From Sipunculus nudus (taxonomy: Eukaryota > Annelida > Sipuncula > Golfingiida > Sipunculidae): DNA of 64,000 nucleotides. The DNA is taken from positions 55,251,676 to 55,315,675 of the forward strand of contig CM049316.1 in the NCBI GenBank assembly GCA_026874595.1. Reading direction: 5' to 3'. Within the stretch, counting starts at the first letter, position 1; every line of letters starts with the position of its first letter. A program made the translations under genes and the position numbers. Of the stretch, positions 36,229 through 50,200 are shown piece after piece. The notes under the pieces are model-generated. The model saw nothing but the letters and a program-made list of their open reading frames with translations, did no database searches and was not told where the DNA came from.

Positions 36229-37570
36229 CAGGTGGCGCCACCAGTCTGCACAAACTGATGAAACATCTCATGATCAATATGTATGTCGAAAATCATGACC
36301 ATCAGTGATGTAGTTAATGAGATATTGAAGTTTTTGTATGAAATTTTTGACTATTCTGGGGGGTAATTTTGGGCCCCATAGCACGAAGGATATGGGTAAC
36401 AGAGACCTAATTTCTGGTTTCCATGGAGACTTTTCATAGGTCTCTCAGTGTGTCGAAAATGAAGATTCTAGGTCCAGTCGTTACGATTTGTGCCACGCTA
36501 ACAGATGACAGCATTCTCAAAGGTCTCAAAAATAGAGGAAAAAATCGTAAAAAATCAAACAGTACAGGTGGTGCCACCAGTCTGCAGGAACTGATCGAAC
36601 ATCTCATGATCAATATGTATGCCAAAAATGAAGACCATCAGTGATGTAGTTATTGAGATATTGAAGTTTTTGTATGAATTTTTTTACTATTCTGGGGGGT
36701 ACTTTGGGGCCCGATAGCTCAAAGGATATGGGTAACAGAGACCTAATTTCTGGTTTCCAAGGAGATTTTTCATGGACCTCTCAGTGTGTCAAGAATTAAG
36801 ATTCTAGGTCCAGTCTTTATGATTTGTACCCTGTTGACAGATAACTACATCCTTAAAGGTCTCAAAAATGGAGAAAACAATTCATGAACATTGAAAAATA
36901 CAGGTGGCGCCACCAGTCTGCACAAACTGATGAAACATCTCATGATCAATATGTATGTCGAAAATCATGACCATCAATGATGTAGTTAATGAGATATTAA
37001 AGTTTTTGTATGAAATTTTTTACTATTCTGGGGGGTACTTTGGGGCCCGATAGCTCAAAGGATATGGGTAACAGAGACCTAATTTCTGGTTTCCAAGGAG
37101 ATTTTTCATGGACCTCTCAGTGTGTCAAGAATTAAGATTCTAGGTCCAGTCGTTACGATTTGTGCCACGTTAACAGATGACAGCATCCTCAAAGGTCTCA
37201 AAAATAGAGGAAAAAATCGTAAAAAATCAAACAGTACAGGTGGCGCCACCAGTCTGCAGGAACTGATCGAACATCTCATGATCAATATGTATGCCAAAAA
37301 TGAAGACCATCAGTGATGTAGTTATTGAGATATTAAAGTTTTTGTATGAAATTTTTTACTATTCTGGGGGGTACTTTGGGGCCCGATAGCTCAAAGGATA
37401 TGGGTAACAGAGACCTAATTTCTGGTTTCCAAGGAGATTTTTCATGGACCTCTCAGTGTGTCAAGAATTAAGATTCTAAGTCCAGTCTTTATGATTTTTG
37501 CCTTGTTAACAGATGTTCACATTTTTAAAGGTCTCAAAAATAGAGAAAAAAATTCGTAAAAAATCGAAAA
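36229..37570 (+). repeat. Higher-order (two-unit) repeat inside element B copy B
   Basis: Units alternate A-B-A-B. Type A begins after GAACATTGAAAAATACAGG and has CTGCACAAACTGATGAAAC (36229, 36901); type B begins after AAAAAATCAAACAGTACAGG and has CTGCAGGAACTGATCGAAC (36564, 37237). The 672-bp dimers are nearly identical to each other, more than A is to B, so the dimer duplicated recently. Confidence 0.75.
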
Positions 37571-37954
37571 ATACAGGTGGCGCCACCAGTCTGCAGGAAG
37601 TGATGTAACTTCTCATGATCAATATGTATGCCAAAAATCATGACCATCAGTCAAGTAGTTAATGAGATATTGAAGTTTTTGTATGAAATTTTTTACTTTT
37701 CTGGGGGGTACTTTGGGGCCACATAGCTCGAAGGATATGGGTAACAGAGACCTAATTTCTGGTTTCCAAGGAGATTTTTTATGGACCTCTCAGAATCCCA
37801 AGTTACAAGGTTCTAGGTCCAGCGGTTACGATTTGTGCCTGGTTAACGGACGGACAGACGGACAGACGGACGACGGACAAAGAGTGATCGCTATAGCTCA
37901 GATGACTTTCAGTCAGCTGAGCTAAAAATTTGAGGTTTCATAGAGTAGAAAACA

Positions 37955-40900
37955 AGTTTCATTTCTATATAAGCTTTATTAACAACAAACAGCATTCATC
38001 AATATAACAATGAAATCAATAAACCTCACACACCATGTATGTAAGAAGAAAATGGTAATAAAAGAAATGATTCAAGGTGGTAAACTTGCATATAAAACAT
38101 TTTTAAATGTGGATGAAGAGCAGAGATTACAGACCTCTATAGCAGAAGTACACATGGAGTTTATATAAACTACAGTGCAGAAATATACAGTGAAACAGTT
38201 GCCACATGAAAAAAAAGATGGTGGGAGAAGTGATTAAAGGATAATCATATGTCCCAATTTAGGAGCTATTTACCACTGAAAAACTGTTACTGATAAGATT
38301 AGGTTATTAATGTACAGTCATCATGAAACAGTTATCCCCTCAGAGGATACTTAACACATGCAAACAAAGACGGCCTTACTTTAATCTTACAAACACCTAA
38401 AAAATAGGCAATCAAGGAAAGCACACTCTCAGGTGCAAATATCTATTTATAGATCAGTACTGGTATTATATACCCAAGTAATGAACATATTTAGTGAAAA
38501 TTCATTGCACCTAATAGTTTACATGGCACATATTTATACATGATAAAGTTTAACTGTGATGAACGAACTTTAGTTTAATAAACCCCTTAAAAATGCAGAT
38601 ATATTCATTCATTACCATATGCAAGTTTATAAATATGCCTTTGATTAACCTAAGATGGTCTTCTACTGTATATATAAAGCTTTAAGTACAGGTCCTATGA
38701 AGAATTTGTGGTACACATTATACCGTCTTTACAAAGACTATATACCAGGACAAATCTGCTTAGAAATTTAATATTCAATACAAGGCTTCCCCTATAAGTA
38801 TACTATAGCTACAGGCATGTAGTACTCTAATACTCTTTAACATTAATCAAAGTTCACATAGAAAATATTGCTATTTTAGTCTGCTTCACACACGTTTCCT
38901 GGTCTCATCTCGCTCCACATAGCACCACTCAATTTCATACAAATATAAACTAGTCTGCACCTATCATTTTGCATCCAGGTATTTATGATATGATAGCAAG
39001 TATATGGCTACTGAGCAAGGTTTATATCTGAATAAGATAGGCATGAAAGACAAGTACCTGAAACTAGACAGAATTTTCATTAAGGCTTGCATGTATTAGT
39101 ACTTTATGCTCTAATTGTAACTAATTAACAGGTTCTTTTGTAGACATTTTACATAACAAATCTGACATTACAAAGAACATCATCAAACAATTACAATTAA
39201 AAACATTTATTTATAATTGGAAGGTAATATCTGATATATTAAGAATTCTGGCAAGTACCCACATGGCAAGTCTGTATTATACATAGGTTTAAGTAATAAT
39301 TGTAAGGTTTAAGTAATAACTGTTAAAGGGATTGCATTAATACTATTCCATAAACTCAAGCAGAAAATATTAAAGAAACAAAACTAAGTCTGTCTTATTG
39401 AATATAAACCAGAAAAAAGGGAAACAACAAGGGATTTAACTTCACAAATATGATACTTAAACAAGTTCTTTAACCTAAGCATAAAACAATCTAATAAATT
39501 TGCCTTGTTATAACTCTTTAAACAAAAAAAATTCCTTGTCATCTGATAAAAAAACATTTTAATATTTTAGCAATGCAATTTATTCTTTACACTTATCATA
39601 GTCATTATAAGATATATTTTTTAAATCTATATACCAGAAGATAGCATGCCTTGTCTACAGAAATATCAATCCTCTCAGGTGGCACTTATTGTTCATAGTT
39701 TTTTGGCAATCTGTCCCCAGATTGAACCATGAACGATCTGCAGAATATGTTTTTTCCTAATGTTTCATTTACATTATATTTTTACATTTTTTTCAAAATT
39801 TACAAGCCTGTTCTTTATCACAGAGAAAAATTAAGAAAGTTCCTAAAAATCGTAGAAAAGATATCCCTTCCTCCTTCTCGACCACCCGCCCTATAAGATC
39901 CCTCTGAGCACCAGGTACACAATGCGAAAGATACTGTGCACCACAGTCTAGTGTAATTGCTCTATGCCCATTCAATTCACACAAACAAACACTCCATAAC
40001 AAAATTAAGACAATCATTATTCATACGTGCAAGAAGTATAATATTACAGAATAAATAAATGACTATTAAGTGGAAGCATGAGATCATGAGACCATAACTG
40101 TATTCTTTGGAAACCATCCCTTAACAAAAGCAGAAAATATGTCCTTGACTTTATGCTCCTGAACTGAAATATTAACTTTATTTAATATCTCTCAACTATA
40201 AGAGTCTGTAAGTTATGGAAATCTCATTAATAAGTTTAAGCATTCTGCTCTAAACTTAAGCATCTGAGTACCAGTGCATGTTATATGGTCCAACATGTTA
40301 AGATGCAACCAAAATAGGATGATAAAAATATTTTACCCAGATAAATGTTTGCAAAAAATTAATGGAAAACCTTTTTTAGTAATGTAAAGGTCATTGAGAC
40401 TGAAAGTACAATAATTCTGTAAATTCTGCAGAAGCATTTGCAAATGTTCTGAAGAAGTGGTAAAAAAAACCTGAAAATCTGAAAAACCTAGGTGGCACCG
40501 ACTAACTTTATTGATCCACTTGGCTCATCTTACCTATAGGTATACAATTTGATGAGAATTTGCCCAGCTAACTGCTGAGAAATGCTGCTAACAGAAAATG
40601 GAAGACTGAAAGACACTGCATTATGACAACAGCTGGACCTTAAAGTGTATGTTTTCATCTTAAGAGTTATCAATAAATACAGCTGCATATTTGCTCATTT
40701 CTCTAAGTAATGGAGAACTTGTATACAAGTTCAAGCTATGGAACACAAGCCAAAAGCTTCAAGTATGGACAAGCTGTCCATCACTGCAGGATTCTAAACT
40801 AACTTCTGAACTGAAAAACTCTGCACACTTGTGCAAACAAAGTATTTCTTTAACTCTTAAGCCAATGAAAGCTAATCTATTAAAAATATGCAATGTCTGT

Positions 40901-41091
40901 CCATAACTTTTAGCAATGGAATTCTTTGATCAGAACATGTATCTATGGAACACTTGTCCATAACTTACAGCTGGGGAACATCTCTCCATAACTTTTACCC
41001 AACAGACCACTTGTTCTAAGCATTTATTGAAGGATCCAATTTATGGAGCACCTGGCCACAACGTACGGCTACATATTACATGTTTATGACT
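37955..41091 (-). other. PHKB: Candidate PHKB 3' UTR
   Basis: Sequence downstream of the PHKB stop that is nearly free of the repeats that fill the rest of the window, ending exactly where element B stops. AATAAA (complement of 37975-37980) is followed by a GT-rich stretch (TTGTTTTCTACTC), consistent with cleavage near 37955. A nearer AATAAA (complement of about 41,023-41,028) could give a short form. Inferred only; no transcript data. Confidence 0.4.
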
Positions 41092-41295
41092 TTAGGCAAT
41101 TAAACACATATCTTGCTGTAAGCCCTGTACCTCTCCTTCTAGCAGATGGTTAACTACGGCCTTGGCAAGATAACCTGTTGTGCCATTTTTCATGTTCGGT
41201 GCTGTGTTGTAGAACGCCTGCATCTCATCTGATTTCTCCATCCCCTCTTGGCGATTTTTGTCTTTCTGGAAAAGCTCAAAGGCTTCATGGACCAT
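41092..41295 (-). CDS. PHKB: PHKB terminal exon with CaaX box
   Basis: 204 bp to TAA at 41092-41094. Encodes [53 protein letters not shown] and ends QQDMCLIA. The C-terminal CLIA is a CaaX box: Cys for prenylation, aliphatic L and I, Ala at the end; the human subunit has CLIS and is farnesylated. Confidence 0.95.
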   Translation of the reverse strand: MVHEAFELFQKDKNRQEGMEKSDEMQAFYNTAPNMKNGTTGYLAKAVVNHLLEGEVQGLQQDMCLIA

Positions 41296-44200
41296 CTGAA
41301 ATTAATTGTACAAATGCGTTTTCTGATGAATCAGTTTACATAAAGCATGACAATATTGTTTCTCAATACGGTCCAACCTCCTATAGTAATTTTTCTAATA
41401 TGCTGTACTAAAAGTTACTGTTTAAAGAGAGATACTCACCTGCCTTATCTGTAGAATTTATGTGATATCTGGTTTAAACTCGGTACATATATATGAACTG
41501 TAGTTAATTTCTGCCAAGAAAATTTTTACAAGACCTCCAAGATGGATGCACATGGTTGTTTATCTACAAAGGAACAGTGTAACCCCAGTGAGTTGAGTGC
41601 ACACAAACTGTTGATGGTGAGAGCATGGGAAACAACACTGGCTTTGTTCATTCACAAACCTCAGGGGTGTCCAACCCACCACCAGATGTCCTTACCGGAC
41701 ATATTTAGCGGGGGCTCCTTATGTTGTAAATACATGGATATAAACAAAATGAACAGATCCTGCACTGTGTGATTGGCACTTTTTGGCTTATTTTATCAAA
41801 GGTTTCAGAAAATGTATTTATTTAACTCACATGAGATATGAGAATAGGCCCCTTTAACTGTTCAAGGACAATGTTTTTACACACAGTATGCCCAGAACTG
41901 CCTACCTAACCAAATGTACAACACTTTTAAACTAATACTAGTACTTTTTAAATTAACAATGTTAACATTGTTTCTTGTACTGGAGACTCTTTTTCATATA
42001 TATTAAATTTCAAGAACAAGAAGTTGCATTCCAGTCGAACATACCCAACAAGTTTTTCTGTGTATAGTCGACATTCCTAAATTTCACATTCTTGCTTGTA
42101 GATTTTACAATTAATCAAAAAATTTATTTTTCTTACCTTGTCCACATCTGCAGGTTTATTGAAGCTGAGTTCTTTGTTTCTGTCTAGAATTGTAGCAATG
42201 ACCATAAAAGTCTGAAAAATATAAAAACAAAACATTACATCAACTGCAAGTCTTTCCAAGGCTCCAATGTTATAACTCCAGATTCTTTATTACATTTTAA
42301 ATATCCATGCATGTTGGATTTAAGTCAATCCAATTATCTATTCACAATGTAATTCTCAAATTTTATTTACATTCTATTTACATTACGATTTCTATTTGCA
42401 TTCTCCTAATACATCCAAAAATTTTGTTTGCCCATCCTATAATATAACTGGTTTTAAAGATGGGCTTATAATAATAAATATATAAAAGGTTAACATAGCT
42501 GTCTCATACCTCCACTACCATCTGTCTGTAGGCAGGATCCACGATCTTACTGAGCATCTGTTCTACCAGCAGTGAGAAGTTCAGCTCATACTGGGTCATG
42601 TCAGACAAGGTGGGTTGCTTCAAAATAAATTTAATATTAAACAGATGTTATGAAGTGAGACAACACATCAGAAATATTGTTTAATTCAGCATGAATGTCA
42701 CTCCTCTTACACTACAACAGTAATAATATTAAGGATAATATCTATGACTTTACACAAATCTTCTTGTTAAATCATAGTCCACATTCTGATTTTCAAGAAG
42801 ACAGACATATCTTAAAGGGGCCTATTCCAATATTTGTTGTCTATTAACTAAAGATAACTGTAGAAAATTAATGAAAATATACCCTAAAACACCAATTCCA
42901 CTGGTGAAAGCACACAGATTGTTTGTTTTGTCTATATTCATGTGTTGATGTGTGTGGCTAACACGGCTCCGGGCACTATCCAGCACACAGGCCTGAGAAG
43001 ATCTTTACTAAACAGGAAATACCTGGGGTTCATTTATAGAGTAAGCCAGAAATCACAAATTCTTAAGAAAAGGCAGGTGAATGACTGGCTTGCACTGTGG
43101 CAAAGCATATTTAAAGGATCTACTACCAACAGACCAATGGTATAGCTATAACTGTGTAATATCAAGACAGGGCTAAACTTTCAGGGAAAGTGCAGAAGTA
43201 GACAATTCCTTGAGATGGAAATATATAGAGTAATGTGCGACACTGGCGTCAGGATGTTTCTAAGTACATAACAATGGCATACAACAAGGGCCTGGAGTTC
43301 CTGATATTCCACCTGCTCACAATCAGGAATAATATCTGACACCGAGGTGTTCACAGCATAAGTGTGCCAGTTTAATCAGTTATACCTCTTGCAATGCAGA
43401 TTGGAACAATAAACATTCATCCCTAATGTTACTAGTGATGTGCCAGTTAATTAATTATACCGATGATAAGTCATTTTCTTTCATAATCAATTAAATCAGT
43501 TGCATTTTTGCATAATCAAACACTAACGATTATGTAAGCATATCCAAAGAAAATCATATCATCCAGATAAAATATTCTCATTTTGTCAGGAATATGAAAA
43601 AGACAGGGCAGAAACAGTGAACAGCATTAGAACTTAACCAACCGTGTACAACAAATAAGTGTCAACAGCCATTACCTTGACCTTTCAGCTTGATTTACAA
43701 ATTAGACAAAATTCATAGTCAATATATATATATATTACACATAAAGACATATAGATATGACAGTGCTTTTAATAAGGCTGCTACAAACTAAATCATATAT
43801 CAGATACTTGAGACTGTTACCTGAGGTAGGTGGTAGCCAGAGACTTTAATGCCACCTGGTGTGTGTTCCAGTATGCTCCACACCTTATCGTAAAAGTCCT
43901 TGGGCACGCGGTTCAAGGACCCATCCAGCTGACGACTCCAGATGGGCGTCCTACAATACAGTCTGGGTACCAGACACGTGGACCAGGAGAGATTAGCATG
44001 CTTCATGCAAACATAATACAACCACATGCAAGAATGAATATACAATCAGTACAAAACAAAACAATATAGTTACATAGAACTCAAGTTTACAACAAAAGGA
44101 CTATCACCTGTTACAAAACATACAAGGGCAATACATTATCTTAACATACATTGTTGATCATAATATATCTTAATTCAAGCAACTTAACTTTTTTATTCAG

Positions 44201-47200
44201 AATGTCTCATCTAAAAAGACGCCATGAGGAGGGTCAGTTCTTTGACAGTTATTTATTTGTGCTAAAAATGAAACCTTAGGAGTCCATACTGTTAATAAAA
44301 TAGAATGAACATAAATGGTACCAAGCAAACCCTGGAAACAAGATATATCCACAGTAGAAAAAAATATTCAAAAAACTTACAAAGGAATGTGCATGACAGG
44401 TTACTATCAATTAATCTCTGTACACATAACAAATGATATAACACTAATACTGGTAATACATTACATGAAGCAAACACAGAGAACACATGACCCACATAAA
44501 GTTATAATCATCTCATCAGTCAAGTAGTCCAGTCCACACCACCAGAGTGAGTCTGAGTTCAGGCCACTAAAATTCAAGTCTCTTGAAGATTTGAAAGCAA
44601 GTCCACCTTTTTGGAGTCAAAGTCATTTGGAACCTGATTCAGAGTCTGCTAAAAATCTCTATATTAAAATAAATTTAAAATGAAAACAAGAAAATTCATG
44701 GAATTTATGTGCCCTGCTTCCGTCTCTTGTTGTCCTCAATGCTTGCCCTATCAATATGTTTTAGTTTTTATATTCACCTGAAGATGTATCCACATGTCAT
44801 AGTGGCTGTGTTTTAGTTTTCATTGTCCCCTGAAGATGTCTCCACATGTTATAATTTTGGTTGTGACATGTGGTGTCACTTGGGAGCTGGTGAGAATAAA
44901 TCTTTTTCAGACAGACACCTCAAACCAATCCCAACCAAGGTATGCATGACAGCAATCAGTGACAAAATTTTCAATGAAATCAAATATTTAGGAAAGTTAT
45001 CACATGGAAAAGAAAACCAGATGGACAAACAGACAGACAGAAGGACAGACAGAAATACAGAAAAATCCAAATCAATGTCTGTTCTGAGGAAGTGGGGACA
45101 ACAAGAGCTTATCATGAGTATTTTATCTAAGTTTGCACATTAAGTTTGCAACATTAAAGCTCCAAAGCAGGTGTATAGTCTTTTGTAGTATTCTGGTAGC
45201 AGTTTGCACGTGCACAAAAGTCTTTATAGTGAGTTTTTTTTCTTCACGACTCAAGATTGACTCGGTCTGATTTCTCAAGCCCTTTCCTAAAAGTCTTAGT
45301 GCAAGTCTGAGTCTTAGACCCTCAAGTTTGAGTCCAAGTCAGTGTCATTATAAGGAGTGCCAAAAAAGTCGTACGTGACTGGATTTCATTGAATACCTCA
45401 TTTACATGTGAAATTATTCTGAAAACTATGCAATCAGTTATCTGGTATTATTTTTTATACAATTAAAACTTACCCTACCCTAACCAAAGAAAACAGCTCT
45501 TTAAAGGGAGACTGATAATCATGACAAGTCATGTAGCTACAGTGTGTACAACTTGACCAGCATTCTTGCAAGAGCTACAGCACAGTAAAGTCAGAGTTTA
45601 TCCTATAGATTGTTGGACAGAACTTTGCAAATACAACTGAGCACATATTTTTTGTGTATCATAAAGACACCAAATAACTCCTACATATTATCATTAATAT
45701 GGATGTTCAGACTTTATTGGGACCAAAATTACTGCTGAATGATCAGTATGTCTGAAAGTATGGGCACTTACTGTAAAGAATATGAGATACTTTTTTTTTG
45801 TCCACCGGGCTCTTGGTATCTTTCGGTTGTAACAGCCAATAGGAATCTAGCATGGTTGTAGGCACCATAATGTATGATAGAAAGAATGTTTATGAAAATG
45901 TGCTGCTTTTGCAGGGGAGAGGTTCATTAGCACTAATTGGCCACCTAATTTGTACGGGATTCCTACTGGCTCAGTTTCCTTAAGCTCATGTGCAGTTATT
46001 ATAACTCTCACATGGAAGAACAGCAAAAATTAAACTCTGGGAGCATATAAAAGATGAGTATACATTTATAGATGCAGATTTACATGATACTGTGATGCAG
46101 TTGATACACAGTAAGTTGATCCATTACATATGATTATAGGAACAAATTTCTATCCCACAACAAGAGCCAAAGTGACATGTCAATGCTCAAAGATGATGGA
46201 TCTAAGGCTAGACTTCACTGGAGTAGGCTGTAGCACTAACCATGACAACAAGCATTACATAATGCAGCATCAACAATGGGTTATTATATATTTGTTTTAA
46301 TGTAATTAAAGTTTCTCACCTCTGTTCTTCTCCTGGCGGTGACCTCCTCAACATCTCCAGCAGCAGCTTCTTGATAGCGCTGGGTGACATTGAGTTGAGG
46401 GACACTTCCTTGCGGTTTGTGTATTTGAGCTCTTTGTTCATGGCATGGATAACCCACCTGTGATCAGGTCACAAAAATAAAAGTCAGGCATTTTTTTTAT
46501 CATTCTCCAGAAAAGAATGGGACTATCCCCCCCATATATCCATTTAGCCACAGTGAAACATGGAGGTGCCACAGCTTTATGATGAGTATACTAATAGGAC
46601 ATGGAATACTATTCTTTTTATATGTTATTTTGCAGCAATAATCATGTCACAAAGAAAAGCAGAAAATTTGAGAAAAATTTGATACTTAACAGCACAGGAT
46701 CTGTTAAAAGGTAAATTGCTCTCCAAATGTATCAATTATTTAAAGCTGGATTTTATTATAACATACGGTTAAGTATGCACCTTCAAGATTCTGATGTTGA
46801 CGATTCTTAAACAAGCAAACCCATTAAATCTAAAATGTAACTACATGCAGGTAGAGCAGAGCATTGTTTATCAGAACACCTTTTATCTGAAAAATTGGTC
46901 ATTTGAAACTGAAAACTGAAAATTGAAAATCTGATCATTTATCAGATATCCAAACAATAAAAATCTGGAAATTGGTTGAAAGTTGACCTAATTCCAAGCA
47001 AGATTAGTGGCAATAAGTAATACAGATCCAATTTCTAAGACCAATCAGCAATAATTTCAATGTATTGCACATGGTACATTGATTGAATTGATCAAAAACG
47101 TTACAAAAATATTGTTACCAAGGTATTTCTTGGACTAACTTCAATATTTGTGTTTGTCAGTATCTAATAACATCTAATACTTGACAATTATAGTGGATCA

Positions 47201-50200
47201 TGCAGAATTGTTAATCCAAATGATCATTTATCCGAAAGAAAACCTTATCGTGGATCATGCAGAATTGTTAATCAAAATGATCATTTATCCGAACGAAAAC
47301 CTTATCCCCTAACTTTTTCGGATAAGCAACAGTCAACTGTACACAGTAAGTTGATGAACTTACCCGACTCTGATCTTGAGGATACCCCTGAAGAGCTGAG
47401 GATGAGTGGAGATGAAGCGACCAATGTTGATGAGGAGTTCTTGCTGCAGACTGGCCTGGATGACGTGATGAGGGAAGCACTGGTTGTAGATCATCGTCTT
47501 GATCTCGGCGGGAGACAGCGGCTTGTCTATCACCTCCTCACTGTTCCCATACACACCAATAGTTACCTGAAAATTGAATTATATCCGAAATCTACACTAG
47601 CCTCTGAAGGTGACTAAAATGTTAGACAAGAATAGTCTGACAGTGCATTTTATTCACCAGTCCAGATGGACAGTTAGATGGGACTATATGCTCTTAACTG
47701 TAATTGTAAATGTGAGAGAACACAATGTACCGTATTTATTCCAATTTGGCAATCCCTCTTATTTCTGGACCCCAAAAAATATTTTGAAAGCATAATTTCT
47801 AAAATGACTCTAATTTCTCGACTGCCGACGATGTTTTCTGTCGACGATGTTAAGGTGAAATGTCTCCGTCTCTCACGGGCAACGCAGTTTGTATCTGACT
47901 AGATTCTTATTACACTGGGCATCCACATCAAACTTGCTTCCAATAAAATTTATGAAGATACAAAGATCGTTTTTCATAATATATAAACTTGATAAAGCGT
48001 TCAAGATCCAAATGGGTGTCCGTGACGAAGCAAACTCGTGTACCGTTCCTGGTACGCACGTGCCTCGTGTGCAATTCCCGTGGGATCTTCAGCAATAATA
48101 TTTACAAATACTGCAAAGCTCGTGTGGTGGAACAACTGTGACACAGGAGGAACTGTCATCTTAGTTAAGTTTAAACGACCCCGGTTAGTTTTTGGATGGG
48201 TGACCGCGCGTACCAAACGGGGCCCGATCGAGGGCACGCGAGCTAGGACCATTTCCGGTCATATATATTTTAACGCGCCTTTACTTTCCTATTTTTATCA
48301 CGTATTATGCAAATAAAAGTTATCTGATAATAGGCAGTTATTTTTTATAAAGTCTTCTTCAAACTTGATGCAGCTGCTTGTCCCTTTTCGGCCCGCCGGT
48401 ATTGCCGCCTTGAGGGTTAACTTGAAACAACTGGTGGTTACATGAGTTGCCGTCTATGTCAAGTGATCGTACCTATACACGAAGTAGTGATCATTTTGTA
48501 AAGTGATTAATCATTTGCGGACTGCGTATAATTCATGTGACGGCTGGAAGCCCGTTTGTAGAAAATACTGTTAAGATAACAAAACAAACTTATATACAAC
48601 CAAATTATCACCCAATTCATATGACCGCTCGAGTGTCAGAGCGGCTCGATCTGCGTCTCTACGGAAGGTTATCAAACCGCATGCCTCTAATATCTCGACC
48701 ACCGCCAATTCTGCATGAAGATAATTTTCAAATATCCTCCATTATCTCGACCTCTGAGAAAATTAATTATTTTTTTAGTGGTCGCCAAATTAGAATAAAT
48801 ACGGTAAATGTAGATGTCTAGATAGAATTGTGTCACATTTTAAAAGCTAATACACAAAGACTCAGTTTAAACAGGTCTATATCCCTTAATAATCAGGAAA
48901 ATACATGGAGCTGTATTGATGCACACACGTTCTCACTGGACATGTCATGGCAGCTATGAGCAGAAAAGCATGTGTCTCCTGAGGTAAAAGAACTTCCTGT
49001 GGCCAATATGACACAGAACAAAATAAAATATTTTTATTAGAGTGCAAAAGTTTTGAATGTCAGTAATCAAGATAACAAAACTGCATGTTAGAGAGTATTT
49101 TATTGCATCTCAATAAAACTTATAACTCAGTATACTGACTGTTAATAAAACAGTGAACCATCATAATATTAAAAATTTGCAAAAATGTGTGTTATCTCAA
49201 GCTATAAGTACTTTTTTGATGAATACAAAATTTTCCTAGCTAAACCAGCCTGGTATATGGACTTACTATTTCAAATTCACCTGTTTTATTTGTTGTTGTG
49301 GTTCTGTCTGTGAGTAAACACAGTCCATGTGTGTCTATTTACTTTCAGTCTGGGGATACAATGATTCTCAATATAGAGTGAATGTTCCAGTGAGACCACC
49401 TACCTGTTTACCCCGCACAAGTATGGCAGTGATAGAAGGGGCCAGACTGTCTACCAACTTGCCCAGTAAGGCTGCACAGTACCTGACAACAGACCTGTAA
49501 AATTAATAAGAGACTGTAAATGTAACAAATAGTGGCAAACTGTAATATAACAAAAAACACTGTAATGTGACAAATAGTTGCAAACTGTAATGTAACAAGA
49601 AACAGTGTAATGTATCAAATAATGGCAAACTGTCATGTAACAAGAAACAGTACACTGTAAATGTAACAACTAATGGCAAACTTTAATGTTACAAGAAATG
49701 GAAAATTGTTAAGTAAAAAGAAATGTTAAACTGTTAAAGTAACCAGAATAAGTTTCATGTAAAAGTAACCTGAAATATTATTTCAGCTGACAGCATAAAA
49801 CACAAAGACATATAACTTCAACAAATTAAATAACTAAATAAGTTCATATGTTCCCACTGATCCCTATTGACATAACTCTTCATCAGAATGTATATGGAGT
49901 AATGAAAAAGAAGCTTTCAGTTTTTTTTCAGTTTCAATGCTTGACCAAATCCTGTACCTGTATGTTTTCTCAATGAGGGTATAGTTTGGTTAAAAAAGTC
50001 TTCTCGGGATATATAAAGTATTTAAACCTCAAAATGAGCAAAAATGTATTAAAAAGTCTATTTCTCCAATACAATCCCAGCTTAGCCCTGTGATATTGTG
50101 GTTGCCTTTATAATCACCAGGGTTTTAAATTTGTGCATTGAGAATTATTGGGATTATAAAATAATCATGAATAATGGGTCACATTGTGGAGTCAAATTAT

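Larger units (their letters stand above)
33842..37928 (+). mobile_element. Tandem-core element B, copy B (with nested Helentron-like copy)
   Basis: Starts ACAAGTGACCCATGGGTCAT, then GCTCAGCTGACTGGGAAGAG. After the nested insertion (34025-35195) come about eight units of 335-345 bp with motif starts near 35204, 35546, 35893, 36229, 36564, 36901, 37237 and 37574. It ends with a GGACGGACAGACGG run, GAGTGATCGCTATAGCTCAG and a terminal hairpin AGCTCAG.TGACT/AGTCA.CTGAGCT followed by AAAAAT. GCTCAGCTGACTG near the 5' end is the inverse of the 3' CAGTCAGCTGAGC. No protein. Confidence 0.75.

Noticed and set aside
35289-37925. Many similar 60-80-codon open stretches (with [14 protein letters not shown] or similar) in element B
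   Set aside because: They are the same part of the non-coding tandem unit read in one frame, recurring with the unit and without conservation of frame between units.
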